Positions 1 through 7,156 of a stretch of 23,621 bases of DNA are shown one piece after another. A model generated the notes under the pieces. It had not been told where the DNA came from. It searched no databases and saw only the letters and a program-made list of their open reading frames with translations. The stretch is from NCBI GenBank assembly GCA_035464115.1, contig DATHSN010000218.1, positions 1-23,621 on the forward strand, written 5' to 3'. The position numbers and the translations under genes are program-made. This DNA comes from DATHSN01 sp035464115 (GTDB lineage Bacteria; Actinomycetota; Acidimicrobiia; Acidimicrobiales; SKKL01). How positions within the stretch are numbered: the first letter of the stretch is position 1; each line of letters begins with the position of its first letter.

Positions 1-2
1 AC

Positions 3-833
3 GGCCTACCCCGTCCCCGGGTGCTGGTGCGGGTGACGCCCGGCGTCGAGGCCCACACCCACGAGTACGTCCAGACCGGCCAGGACGACTCGAAGTTCGG
101 CTTCGGCCTGGCGAGCGGCATGGCGGCCCAGGCCGTCGAGCGCTGCCGGCGGTCGTCGGCCGTCGAGCTGCTCGGCATCCACGTGCACATCGGGAGCCAG
201 GTGTTCGTCGCCGAGAACTTCCGCAAGGCGGTCGAGGTCCTGGCGCCGTTCGTGGTGCCGCTCGACCTGCCCGAGCTGTCGATCGGCGGCGGGCTGGGCG
301 TGGCCTACGTCGAGGGTGAGGAGGCCGCCACCATCGGCCAGTGGGGCCGGGTCATGCGCCGCGCTGCGGCCGACGCCGGCATCGCGGCCCGCATCCTCGC
401 CGAGCCGGGGCGGGCCATCGTCGCCGCCGCGGCCGTCACCGTGTACCGGGTCGGCACCGTCAAGCACCTCCCCGACATCCGCACCTACGTGGCGGTCGAC
501 GGGGGCATGAGCGACAACCCCCGCCCGGTCCTCTACGGCAGCGGCTACGAGACCTTCCTGCCCCGCGCCGTGCTGGCCGACCGACCGCGCCCGGTGCGGG
601 TGGTCGGCAAGCACTGCGAGACCGGCGACGTGCTGGTGCGCGAGGGATGGGTGCCCGCCGACCTCGCCGTCGACGACCTGTTGGCCACGCCGGTCACCGG
701 CGCCTACGGCCACTCGATGGGATCCAACTACAACAAGGTGCCGCGCCCGCCCGTGGTCTTCGCCGCCGACGGCGACGCCCGGCTGGTGGTGCGCCGCGAG
801 ACCTACGACGATCTGCTCCGACTCGACCTGTGA
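3..833 (+). CDS. lysA: Diaminopimelate decarboxylase, C-terminal part (5' end outside window)
   Basis: This PLP enzyme of fold type III decarboxylates meso-diaminopimelate to L-lysine, the last step of lysine synthesis, in the cytoplasm. About 276 residues are present; the N-terminal third with the PLP lysine lies upstream of the window. Visible family motifs, in order: a TG-DDSKFGF segment, HVHIGSQ, the glycine-rich SIGGGLGV phosphate-binding loop, EPGR, the CETGD motif that supplies an active-site cysteine from the partner subunit, and GAYGHSMGSNYN near the C-terminus. The reading frame is open from the first complete codon to a TGA. hom follows after 26 nt, so the two probably share a transcript. 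In M. tuberculosis lysA also precedes the thr genes, which supports the call. Related ornithine/arginine decarboxylases are possible but unlikely given CETGD and this neighbourhood. Confidence 0.95.
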   Translation, partial: GLPRPRVLVRVTPGVEAHTHEYVQTGQDDSKFGFGLASGMAAQAVERCRRSSAVELLGIHVHIGSQVFVAENFRKAVEVLAPFVVPLDLPELSIGGGLGVAYVEGEEAATIGQWGRVMRRAAADAGIAARILAEPGRAIVAAAAVTVYRVGTVKHLPDIRTYVAVDGGMSDNPRPVLYGSGYETFLPRAVLADRPRPVRVVGKHCETGDVLVREGWVPADLAVDDLLATPVTGAYGHSMGSNYNKVPRPPVVFAADGDARLVVRRETYDDLLRLDL

Positions 834-859
834 GCCCCACCACCCCCACCGGAGGACCC

Positions 860-2164
860 GTGACCCCCACCCCCGTGCGCATCGGCCTGCTCGGCTGCGG
901 CAACGTCGGGTCCGCCCTCGTCGGGCTCGTGCGCGGCCGAGCCGCCGAGATCGAGGCCCGCACCGGGCTCGCCCTCGAGATCACCCGGGTGGCGGTGCGC
1001 AGCCTCGCCCGCGAGCGCGACGTCGAGCTGCCCGACGGCGTGCTCACCACCGACGCCGATGCCGTGGCCACCTCGCCCGACGTCGACGTGGTCGTCGAGG
1101 TCATGGGCGGCATCGAGCCGGCCCGCGAGCTCATCGTCGCCGCGTTGCGCGCCGGCAAGCCGGTGGTCACCGCCAACAAGGAGCTGCTCGCCAACCTCGG
1201 CCCCGAGCTGTTCGGCGAGGCCGACCGCGCCGGGCTCGATCTGCTCTTCGAGGCGGCGGTGGCGGGCGGCATCCCGCTCATGCGGCCGCTGCGCGAGTCG
1301 CTCGTGGGCGAGGACATCACCCGGGTGATGGGCATCGTCAACGGCACCACCAACTTCATCCTCACCCGCATGTCCGACTCGGGGGCCTCCTACGCCGAGG
1401 CCCTCGCCGAGGCCCAGAGCCTCGGCTACGCCGAGCGCGATCCCACCGCCGACGTCGAGGGCTACGACGCCGGCGCCAAGGCCGCCATCATCGCCACCAT
1501 CGCCTTCGGCTCGCAGGTGGTGGCCGGCGACGTCTACCACGAGGGCATCTCCAGCATCACGCCCACCGACCTCGACTTCGCCCGCCAGCTCGGCTACGTG
1601 GTGAAGCTGCTGGCCGTCGCCGAGCGGGTCGAGGGACCCGACGGCCCCGAGATCGGGGTGCGGGTCCACCCCGCCATGGTCCCCGCCGCCCACCCGCTGG
1701 CCTCGGTGCGCGACAGCTTCAACGCCGTGTTCATCGAGGGCGCCTCGGTCGGCGACCTCATGTTCTACGGGCGCGGGGCCGGTGGTGGGCCGACGGCCAG
1801 CGCGGTGCTCGGCGACGTCATCGACGCCGCCTCCAACCTGCGGCGGGGCCACGGCGCCTCGCTCGGCACCCTCGCGAAGGCGAAGCTGCGCTCCATCGAC
1901 GAGCTCGAGACCGCCTACTACCTCAACCTCGAGGTGGCCGACCTCCCCGGCGTGCTCGCCACCGTGGCCGGTGTGTTCGGGGCCCACGGCGTGTCGATCC
2001 GCTCGATGGAGCAGGAGGGCCTGGGCGAGGCCGCCCGCCTGGTGTTCATCACCCACCGCGCCGTCGAGCGCGACCTGCAGGCCACCCTCCACGAGCTCCG
2101 CGAGCTCGACGTGGTGGGCCGGATCGTGTCGGTGCTGCGCGTCGTCGGCGCCGACGAGGGCTGA
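860..2164 (+). CDS. hom: Homoserine dehydrogenase
   Basis: The enzyme reduces aspartate semialdehyde to homoserine with NAD(P)H, the branch point to threonine and methionine. It is 434 residues, the normal size for the monofunctional form with a regulatory tail. Residues 12-17 (GCGNVG) are the Rossmann dinucleotide motif. The catalytic domain shows NGTTNFILT and GYDAGAK, where Asp203 and Lys207 match the catalytic Asp/Lys pair four residues apart in the yeast enzyme. An ACT domain starts near residue 353 (YYLNLEVADLPGVLA), implying allosteric feedback, probably by threonine. The GTG start is chosen because GGAGGA lies 3 nt upstream and the Rossmann motif begins right after it; the open frame extends further 5' but only as an overlap with lysA. 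thrC starts 3 nt after the stop. Confidence 0.97.
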   Translation: MTPTPVRIGLLGCGNVGSALVGLVRGRAAEIEARTGLALEITRVAVRSLARERDVELPDGVLTTDADAVATSPDVDVVVEVMGGIEPARELIVAALRAGKPVVTANKELLANLGPELFGEADRAGLDLLFEAAVAGGIPLMRPLRESLVGEDITRVMGIVNGTTNFILTRMSDSGASYAEALAEAQSLGYAERDPTADVEGYDAGAKAAIIATIAFGSQVVAGDVYHEGISSITPTDLDFARQLGYVVKLLAVAERVEGPDGPEIGVRVHPAMVPAAHPLASVRDSFNAVFIEGASVGDLMFYGRGAGGGPTASAVLGDVIDAASNLRRGHGASLGTLAKAKLRSIDELETAYYLNLEVADLPGVLATVAGVFGAHGVSIRSMEQEGLGEAARLVFITHRAVERDLQATLHELRELDVVGRIVSVLRVVGADEG

Positions 2165-2167
2165 GCG

Positions 2168-3544
2168 GTGCGCTACGTCTCGTCACGCGGCGCCGCCCCC
2201 GAGCTGGGGTTCGCCGACGTGCTCCTCGCGGGGCTCGCCACCGACGGCGGGCTCTACCTGCCGGCCGCGTGGCCGGCGCTCGACGTGCCCGACGGCGCCA
2301 CCACCTACGCCGAGATCGCCACCGCGGTGATGGCCCCGTTCGTGGCGCCCGACCTCAGCCGTGACGAGCTGGCGGCCATGGTCGACGACGCCTACGCCAC
2401 GTTCGACCACCCCGACGTGGCGCCGCTGCGCGAGCTGGCCGACGGCACCTGGCTGCTCGAGCTGTTCCACGGCCCGACGCTCGCGTTCAAGGACGTGGCC
2501 CTCCAGCTGGTCGGCCGGCTGTTCGACCACGAGCTGCGCCGCCGGGGTGAGCGGGTCACGGTGGTGGGCGCCACGTCGGGCGACACCGGGTCGGCCGCCA
2601 TCGCCGCCCTGGCCGGACGCGACGCCGTCGACGTGGTGATCCTGCACCCGGCCGGCCGGGTGTCGGAGGTCCAGCGCCGCCAGATGACCACGGTGCTCGC
2701 CGACAACGTCCGCAACGTGGCCGTCGACGGCACGTTCGACGACTGCCAGGACCTGGTGAAGGCCATGTTCGCCGACGCACCGTTCCGTGAGGGCCAGCGG
2801 CTCGCCGCGGTGAACTCGATCAACTGGGCCCGCGTGATGGCCCAGGTCGTCTACTACGTCACCGCCCAGCGGGCGCTCGGCGGACCGGTGTCGTTCTGCG
2901 TGCCCACCGGCAACTTCGGCAACGTCTTCGCCGGCTACGGGGCCATGCGGATGGGCCTGCCGGTGCGGCGCTTCGTCGTCGGCTCGAACCGCAACGACAT
3001 CCTCACCCGGTTCTTCACCACCGGGTCGATGACCATCGACGAGGTGGTCCCCACCCTCAGCCCGAGCATGGACATCCAGGTGTCGAGCAACCTCGAGCGC
3101 CTGCTGTTCGAGCTCAACGGCCGCGACGGCGAGGCGCTGGCCACGCTCATGGCCCGCTTCCGCGCCGAGGGCACCATCTCGTTCCCGCCCGAGCTGCTCG
3201 CCCGGGTGTCGGAGTCGTTCACCGGCGCGTCGATCGACGACGAGCGCACCAGCGCCACCATCCGCCTCGTCCACGAGCGCGACGGCATCCTCGTCGACCC
3301 CCACACCGCCGTCGGTCTCGCCGCCGCGCACGCGGTCGGCGCCGACGGGCTGCCCCAGGTGGTGCTGGCCACCGCCCACCCCGCCAAGTTCCCCGATGCC
3401 GTCGAGGCGGCCACCGGGGTGCGGCCGCCGCTGCCCGAGCACCTCGCCGACCTGTTCGAGCGCGAGGAGCGCTGCGACGCCCTGGCGAACGACCTGGAGG
3501 CGGTCGAGCGCTACGTCGAGCGCTTCACCGCCCGCCACGGCTGA
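2168..3544 (+). CDS. thrC: Threonine synthase
   Basis: This PLP enzyme converts O-phosphohomoserine to L-threonine. At 458 residues it belongs to the longer, E. coli/yeast-like form rather than the roughly 360-residue form. The N-terminus MRYVSSRG with an early GLYLP is typical. Lys108 in GPTLAFKD is the Schiff-base lysine, ATSGDTGSAA binds phosphate, and NFGNVFAGY, DPHTAVG and AHPAKFPDAV are conserved later blocks. Its substrate requires a homoserine kinase, yet no ThrB-type kinase is encoded beside it; an ApgM-like protein follows instead. GTG at 2168 lies 3 nt after the hom stop, so translation is probably coupled. There is no strong Shine-Dalgarno sequence. The 34-nt gap to the next gene holds a candidate promoter. 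Confidence 0.96.
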   Translation: MRYVSSRGAAPELGFADVLLAGLATDGGLYLPAAWPALDVPDGATTYAEIATAVMAPFVAPDLSRDELAAMVDDAYATFDHPDVAPLRELADGTWLLELFHGPTLAFKDVALQLVGRLFDHELRRRGERVTVVGATSGDTGSAAIAALAGRDAVDVVILHPAGRVSEVQRRQMTTVLADNVRNVAVDGTFDDCQDLVKAMFADAPFREGQRLAAVNSINWARVMAQVVYYVTAQRALGGPVSFCVPTGNFGNVFAGYGAMRMGLPVRRFVVGSNRNDILTRFFTTGSMTIDEVVPTLSPSMDIQVSSNLERLLFELNGRDGEALATLMARFRAEGTISFPPELLARVSESFTGASIDDERTSATIRLVHERDGILVDPHTAVGLAAAHAVGADGLPQVVLATAHPAKFPDAVEAATGVRPPLPEHLADLFEREERCDALANDLEAVERYVERFTARHG

Positions 3545-3565
3545 CCCGCGGCCGCTCGCGCCTGA

Positions 3566-3571
3566 CACACT
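3566..3571 (+). promoter_or_regulatory. Candidate -10 element for a leaderless apgM-like mRNA
   Basis: CACACT lies exactly 7 nt before the GTG at 3579, which would place the transcription start at the start codon. There is no Shine-Dalgarno sequence in between and no clear -35. The same geometry recurs before prfA, rpiB, the EamA gene and the MarR gene. This is the weakest member of the set, since its first base departs from TANNNT. Confidence 0.35.
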
Positions 3572-3578
3572 GACCGGC

Positions 3579-4724
3579 GTGAAGTACGTCGTCTGCGTCC
3601 CCGACGGTTGCGCCGACCGGCCCGTGTCCGCCCTCGGCGGGCGCACGCCGCTCGAAGCTGCCGTGACCCCCACCCTCGACGCCCTGGCCGCCCGCGGCGA
3701 GGTCGGACGGGCCGCGGTGATCCCGGCGGGCATGCCGCCGGGCTCCGATGTCGGCAACCTCAGCATCCTGGGCTACGACCCGGCCCGCTGGCACACCGGC
3801 CGGGCGCCCATCGAGGCCGCCGCCCTCGGCATCGCCCTGCGCCCCGACCAGGTGGCGTTCCGGTGCAACCTGGTCACCCTCGGCGACGACGGCACCATGG
3901 TCGACTTCGCCGGCGGGCACCCCTCGAGCGACGACGCCGCCAAGGTGATCGCCGCGCTGCAGGACCAGCTGGGCGACGACGAGATCACCTTCCACCCCGG
4001 CGTCGAGTACCGCCACATCCTGGTGGCGCCGGCGAGCTGGGCCGACGCCGAGTGCGTGCCGCCCCACGACCTGTCCGACCAGCAGGCGGTCTGGCCCACC
4101 GGACCGGCAGCCGCGCGGTTGCGGCAGGTGATGGAGGCCTCGCAGGCCATCGTCGGGCCGTCCCCGCTCGCGGCCACCCAGGTGTGGCTCTGGGGGCAGG
4201 GTCCCCAGGCCCAGCTGCCGTCGTTCACCGAGCTGCACGGCGTGCGGGCGCAGATGTCGAGCCCCGTCGACCTGGTGCGGGGCCTCGGGGTGCTCGCCGG
4301 CATCGAGCCGGTCGAGGTGGCCGGCATGACCGCCGGGTTCGACACCGACTACGCCGCCCAGCGCGACGACTGCCTCGCCCGGTTGGCCGCCGGCGCCGAC
4401 CTCTACGTGCTGCACATCGAGGCCACCGACGAGGCCGGCCACGCCGGCGACGTCGACGAGAAGGTCAACGCCCTGCAGCGTTGGGACCGCGACGTGCTCA
4501 CCGGGCTGGTCGAGGGCCTCGACGCGCTGGGCCCCTGGCGGCTGCTGCTGCTGCCCGACCACCCCACGCCCGTCGAGCTCAAGACCCACACCGACGACCC
4601 CGTGCCCTACCTGTTGGTCGACTCCGGCCACGACGGCCCGGGTGGCACCTACAGCGAGGCCGGCGTGGCCGACCAGCCGCTGGTGCCCGGCCACGAGCTG
4701 ATGACCCGCCTGATCGGCCGATAG
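3579..4724 (+). CDS. ApgM-family (cofactor-independent phosphoglycerate mutase-like) protein, probable homoserine kinase
   Basis: This 381-residue member of the alkaline phosphatase/iPGM metalloenzyme superfamily resembles archaeal ApgM. Visible motifs: PDGCAD near the N-terminus (Asp9 a metal ligand), GMPPGSDVGNLSILGYDP at 51-68 with Ser56 as likely nucleophile, TGRAPIEAA and AFRCNLVTL, then DEAGHAGD at 284-291, DHPTP at 327-331 and HTDDPVP from His337, which complete a two-metal site. A subfamily of these proteins has been proposed as a non-homologous homoserine kinase in genomes lacking ThrB (TIGR02535, from memory). Here the gene directly follows hom and thrC and precedes rho, the slot occupied by thrB in mycobacteria. 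Family membership is seen in the sequence; the kinase role is inferred from context. A glycolytic mutase remains possible. GTG at 3579 begins exactly at the conserved VKYVVCVPDG. Confidence 0.88.
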   Translation: MKYVVCVPDGCADRPVSALGGRTPLEAAVTPTLDALAARGEVGRAAVIPAGMPPGSDVGNLSILGYDPARWHTGRAPIEAAALGIALRPDQVAFRCNLVTLGDDGTMVDFAGGHPSSDDAAKVIAALQDQLGDDEITFHPGVEYRHILVAPASWADAECVPPHDLSDQQAVWPTGPAAARLRQVMEASQAIVGPSPLAATQVWLWGQGPQAQLPSFTELHGVRAQMSSPVDLVRGLGVLAGIEPVEVAGMTAGFDTDYAAQRDDCLARLAAGADLYVLHIEATDEAGHAGDVDEKVNALQRWDRDVLTGLVEGLDALGPWRLLLLPDHPTPVELKTHTDDPVPYLLVDSGHDGPGGTYSEAGVADQPLVPGHELMTRLIGR

Positions 4725-4739
4725 GTCCGCCCACCCGGC

Positions 4740-4769
4740 TTGTGGGCCGGCGACGGGCGACGGTACGCT
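4740..4769 (+). promoter_or_regulatory. Candidate rho promoter
   Basis: TTGTGG (4740-4745) and TACGCT (4764-4769) are separated by 18 bp, a plausible housekeeping-sigma promoter just after the apgM-like stop. A start near 4776 would give rho a leader of about 215 nt. The leader (4770-4990) holds no gene I can support; it carries two small stem-loops near its end. Confidence 0.45.
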
Positions 4770-4948
4770 CCGACCGTCGTCGGCTCGGGGACGCTTCTCC
4801 GGGTCGTGTCTCTCCTGTGAGGCCCGGCACCGGCCAGCGGCGACACCACTGCACGCCCGTTCGGGTCCCTCGTCCTCCGGCTCACCCCGGCACGCGAGGT
4901 CGTCGGTGTCCCACCGAGCCACACCCGTCCCGCCCGCCGTCCGGCGGC

Positions 4949-4966
4949 GGTCACGGCGTCGTGACC
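4949..4966 (+). promoter_or_regulatory. Stem-loop in the rho leader
   Basis: GGTCACG-GCGT-CGTGACC is a perfect 7-bp stem with a 4-nt loop, ending 24 nt before the rho GTG. A smaller stem (CCGCC 4934-4938 with GGCGG 4943-4947) precedes it. No T-run follows, so it is not a classical intrinsic terminator. Rho genes are commonly autoregulated in their leaders, so an attenuation or translation-control role is plausible; an operator is an alternative reading. Confidence 0.4.
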
Positions 4967-4990
4967 ACCCTCCCAACGAAACGAGGTGCC

Positions 4991-6826
4991 GTGAGCGTGG
5001 AGCCCCAGGCCCTGGAACGCTCGGCCCTGGAACGCAAGGACCGCGGCGAGCTGATGACCATCGCCACCGCCCTCGGGGGCAAGCCCGGTTCGCGCGCCAA
5101 GAAGGCCGACATCGTGAACCTGATCCTCGAGCTCACCGGGGTGGCGACCTCGTCGTCCGATGCTGCGGCGACCCCGGCCACGGCGCCGCCCGCCGAGCCC
5201 CCCGTCGCCGATCCGGCCGCCGAGGGCCTCACCGCGCGCCCCCGTGGCCAGGAGGGCGGCGACCAGGAGGACCGCACCCAGCAGGACCGCACCCAGCAGG
5301 ACCGCACCCAGCAGAGCGGCGGCCGTCAGGATCGGGGCCAGCAGGAGCGGGGCCAGCAGGATCGGAGCCAGCAGAGCGGGCGTACCGCCACCGACCAGCA
5401 GGACCGCGACCGCCCGGACCGGGGTCGCCAGGACCGGGGCCAGCAGGATCGGGGCCAGCAGGGCCGCACGCAGGACCGTGACCAGCCGCGCCGCAACGGC
5501 GACGACGGCGAGCCGACCCAGCCGGCCGACCGCCCCGTGCGCGACGAGCAGGGGTCCAACGGCAACGGCGCCGACCAGCGCCACGACGCCGACGGTGGCG
5601 ACGACGGCCCCGAGCCCGGCAACCGCCGCCGGCGCCGTCGCGGCCGCGACCGTGCCCGCGACGACGACCAGCAGGTGAACGACGAGCCGGTCGAGATCGC
5701 CGGGCTGCTCGACCTGCGCGACGAGGGCTACGGCTTCCTGCGGGTCAAGGGCTACCTGCCCTCCAAGGACGACGTCTACGTCTCGGTCAAGCAGGTCCGG
5801 CAGTTCTCGCTGCGCAAGGGTGATCACGTGGCCGGCGCCAGCCGCCTCGCCGCCCGCAACGAGAAGAACCCGGCGCTGCTGCGCATCGACGCGGTGAACG
5901 GGGCCGATCCCGAGACGGCGACGGCGCGGCCCCGCTTCGAGGACCTCACCCCGTTGTTCCCCGACTCGAAGCTGCGGATGGAGGTCGCCGGCGACCCCTA
6001 CAACATGACGGCGCGCATCATCGACCTCATCGCCCCCATCGGCAAGGGCCAGCGCGGCCTCATCGTGTCGCCGCCGAAGGCGGGCAAGACCTCGGTCATG
6101 AAGCAGATCGTCCGCTCGATCGAGACCAACCACCCCGAGGCCCACCTCATCGTGCTGCTCGTCGACGAGCGCCCCGAGGAGGTCACCGACATGCGCCGCT
6201 GGGTGCAGAAGGGCGAGGTGGCGGCGAGCACGTTCGACCGTCCCGCCGACGAGCACACCCACGTCGCCGAGCTCACCATCGAGCGGGCCAAGCGCCTCGT
6301 CGAAGGTGGCCGCGACGTCGTCATCATGCTCGACGGCATCACCCGCCTGGCCCGGGCCTACAACCTGTCGGCGCCGCCCACCGGGCGGATCATGTCCGGC
6401 GGGGTCGACTCGGGCGCCCTGTACCCGCCCAAGAAGTTCTTCGGCGCGGCCCGCAACGTCGAGGAGGGCGGCTCGCTCACCATCTTGGCCACCGCGCTCG
6501 TCGAGACCGGCTCGCGCATGGACGAGGTGATCTTCGAGGAGTTCAAGGGCACCGGGAACATGGAGCTCAAGCTCGACCGGCGCATGGCCGAGCGGCGGGT
6601 CTACCCGGCCATCGACGTCGACGCCTCCTCCACGCGCCACGAGGAGCTCTTGTTCGACCGCAAGCAGCTCCAGCAGGTGTTCAAGCTGCGCCGGGTGCTG
6701 TCGGGCCTGGCCCACGACTCGGGCCACCCCGGCGCCGGGCTCGAGCTGCTCATCGACCGCATGAAGACGTTCCGCGACAACGACTCGTTCCTCGCCGAGA
6801 TCGCCAAGGCCCCCTCCGGGGGCTGA
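4991..6826 (+). CDS. rho: Transcription termination factor Rho
   Basis: Rho is a hexameric RNA-dependent ATPase that ends transcription at Rho-dependent sites. The protein has 611 residues against about 420 in E. coli. Residues 12-50 form the SAP-like Rho N-domain. Residues about 57-230 are a polar, Gln/Arg/Asp/Gly-rich insert, typical of actinobacterial Rho and probably disordered and RNA-binding. The OB-fold RNA-binding domain starts at 234 (VEIAGLLDLRDEGYGFLR), and the RecA-like ATPase follows. Walker A is SPPKAGKT with Lys366, then LLVDERPEEVTDMRR, the Walker B region VIMLDGITRLARAYN, and the SGGVDSGALYPPKKFFGAAR loop. The GTG at 4991 follows an ACGAGGTG Shine-Dalgarno-like sequence; a second GTG two codons later and one at 4961 are alternatives. 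The frame is open far upstream, but that part overlaps the apgM-like gene and lacks Rho-like sequence. Confidence 0.97.
   Translation: MSVEPQALERSALERKDRGELMTIATALGGKPGSRAKKADIVNLILELTGVATSSSDAAATPATAPPAEPPVADPAAEGLTARPRGQEGGDQEDRTQQDRTQQDRTQQSGGRQDRGQQERGQQDRSQQSGRTATDQQDRDRPDRGRQDRGQQDRGQQGRTQDRDQPRRNGDDGEPTQPADRPVRDEQGSNGNGADQRHDADGGDDGPEPGNRRRRRRGRDRARDDDQQVNDEPVEIAGLLDLRDEGYGFLRVKGYLPSKDDVYVSVKQVRQFSLRKGDHVAGASRLAARNEKNPALLRIDAVNGADPETATARPRFEDLTPLFPDSKLRMEVAGDPYNMTARIIDLIAPIGKGQRGLIVSPPKAGKTSVMKQIVRSIETNHPEAHLIVLLVDERPEEVTDMRRWVQKGEVAASTFDRPADEHTHVAELTIERAKRLVEGGRDVVIMLDGITRLARAYNLSAPPTGRIMSGGVDSGALYPPKKFFGAARNVEEGGSLTILATALVETGSRMDEVIFEEFKGTGNMELKLDRRMAERRVYPAIDVDASSTRHEELLFDRKQLQQVFKLRRVLSGLAHDSGHPGAGLELLIDRMKTFRDNDSFLAEIAKAPSGG
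5268..5312 (+). repeat. Three perfect tandem 15-bp repeats inside rho
   Basis: The unit AGGACCGCACCCAGC occurs three times head to tail (5268, 5283, 5298) and keeps the reading frame, giving repeated Asp-Arg-Thr-Gln-Gln. Degenerate copies (QQDRGQQ, QQERGQQ, QQDRSQQ types) continue to about 5480. The pattern suggests repeat expansion in the disordered Rho insert, likely variable between strains. Confidence 0.85.
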
Positions 6827-6843
6827 GTCCGCCGTTCCCGCCC

Positions 6844-6849
6844 TAGACT
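6844..6849 (+). promoter_or_regulatory. Candidate -10 element upstream of rpmE
   Basis: TAGACT lies in the 53-nt gap between rho and rpmE. A start near 6857 would give a leader of about 23 nt that includes the TGGAG Shine-Dalgarno sequence (6869-6873). No convincing -35 is seen, and readthrough from rho is also possible. Confidence 0.4.
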
Positions 6850-6879
6850 GCGTCGTCCCCCTCGTTCCTGGAGCACCCC

Positions 6880-7131
6880 ATGAGAGCCGACATCCATCCC
6901 GAGTACCACGTCGTCGAGGTCCACTGCTCGTGCGGCAAGACCTTCACCACCCGGTCGACGTCGCCCGAGCTCCGCGTCGAGCTCTGCAGCGAGTGCCATC
7001 CCTTCTACACCGGCAAGCAGAAGCTGGTGGACTCCGGTGGCCGCATCGACCGCTTCGAGCGTCGCTACGGGCGCCGCAAGGGCAAGGCCGCCGGCGACGA
7101 GGCCGGCGACGAGGCCGAGTCCGAGGCCTGA
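6880..7131 (+). CDS. rpmE: 50S ribosomal protein L31 (bL31), zinc-binding type
   Basis: This is a small protein of the large ribosomal subunit at the bridge to the small subunit. It has 83 residues. The N-terminus MRADIHPEYHVVEVHCSCG and the block CSECHPFYTGKQK are diagnostic. Cys16, Cys18, Cys36 and Cys39 form the CxC...CxxC zinc site, so this is the zinc-containing (C+) paralogue rather than the zinc-free form made under zinc starvation. The last 20 residues are an acidic Asp/Glu/Ala tail beyond the usual end. The ATG is preceded by TGGAG at suitable spacing. Position after rho and before prfA matches the order in both M. tuberculosis and B. subtilis. Confidence 0.98.
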   Translation: MRADIHPEYHVVEVHCSCGKTFTTRSTSPELRVELCSECHPFYTGKQKLVDSGGRIDRFERRYGRRKGKAAGDEAGDEAESEA

Positions 7132-7156
7132 GCCGGCCGCCGGGTCGGCTCGCTCC

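Noticed and set aside
803..3766. Minus-strand open frames opposite hom and thrC
   Set aside because: Their translations are His/Asp/Gly-rich shadows of the conserved plus-strand genes, with no start signals.
3608..4990. In-frame upstream extension of rho by some 460 codons
   Set aside because: The extension lies antiparallel in frame to the well-conserved ApgM-like gene, is Arg/Pro-rich and has no Rho-like sequence. It is an effect of high GC content. The Rho N-domain begins right after 4991.
5268..5480. Repeats in rho as a CRISPR array or mobile element
   Set aside because: The repeats are 15 bp, keep the reading frame, have no spacers and encode a low-complexity peptide.
4649..6727. Minus-strand open frame of 692 codons opposite rho
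   Set aside because: It mirrors the Rho coding sequence, including its repeats (giving an artificial LLAPILLAP pattern), and has no family motif of its own.
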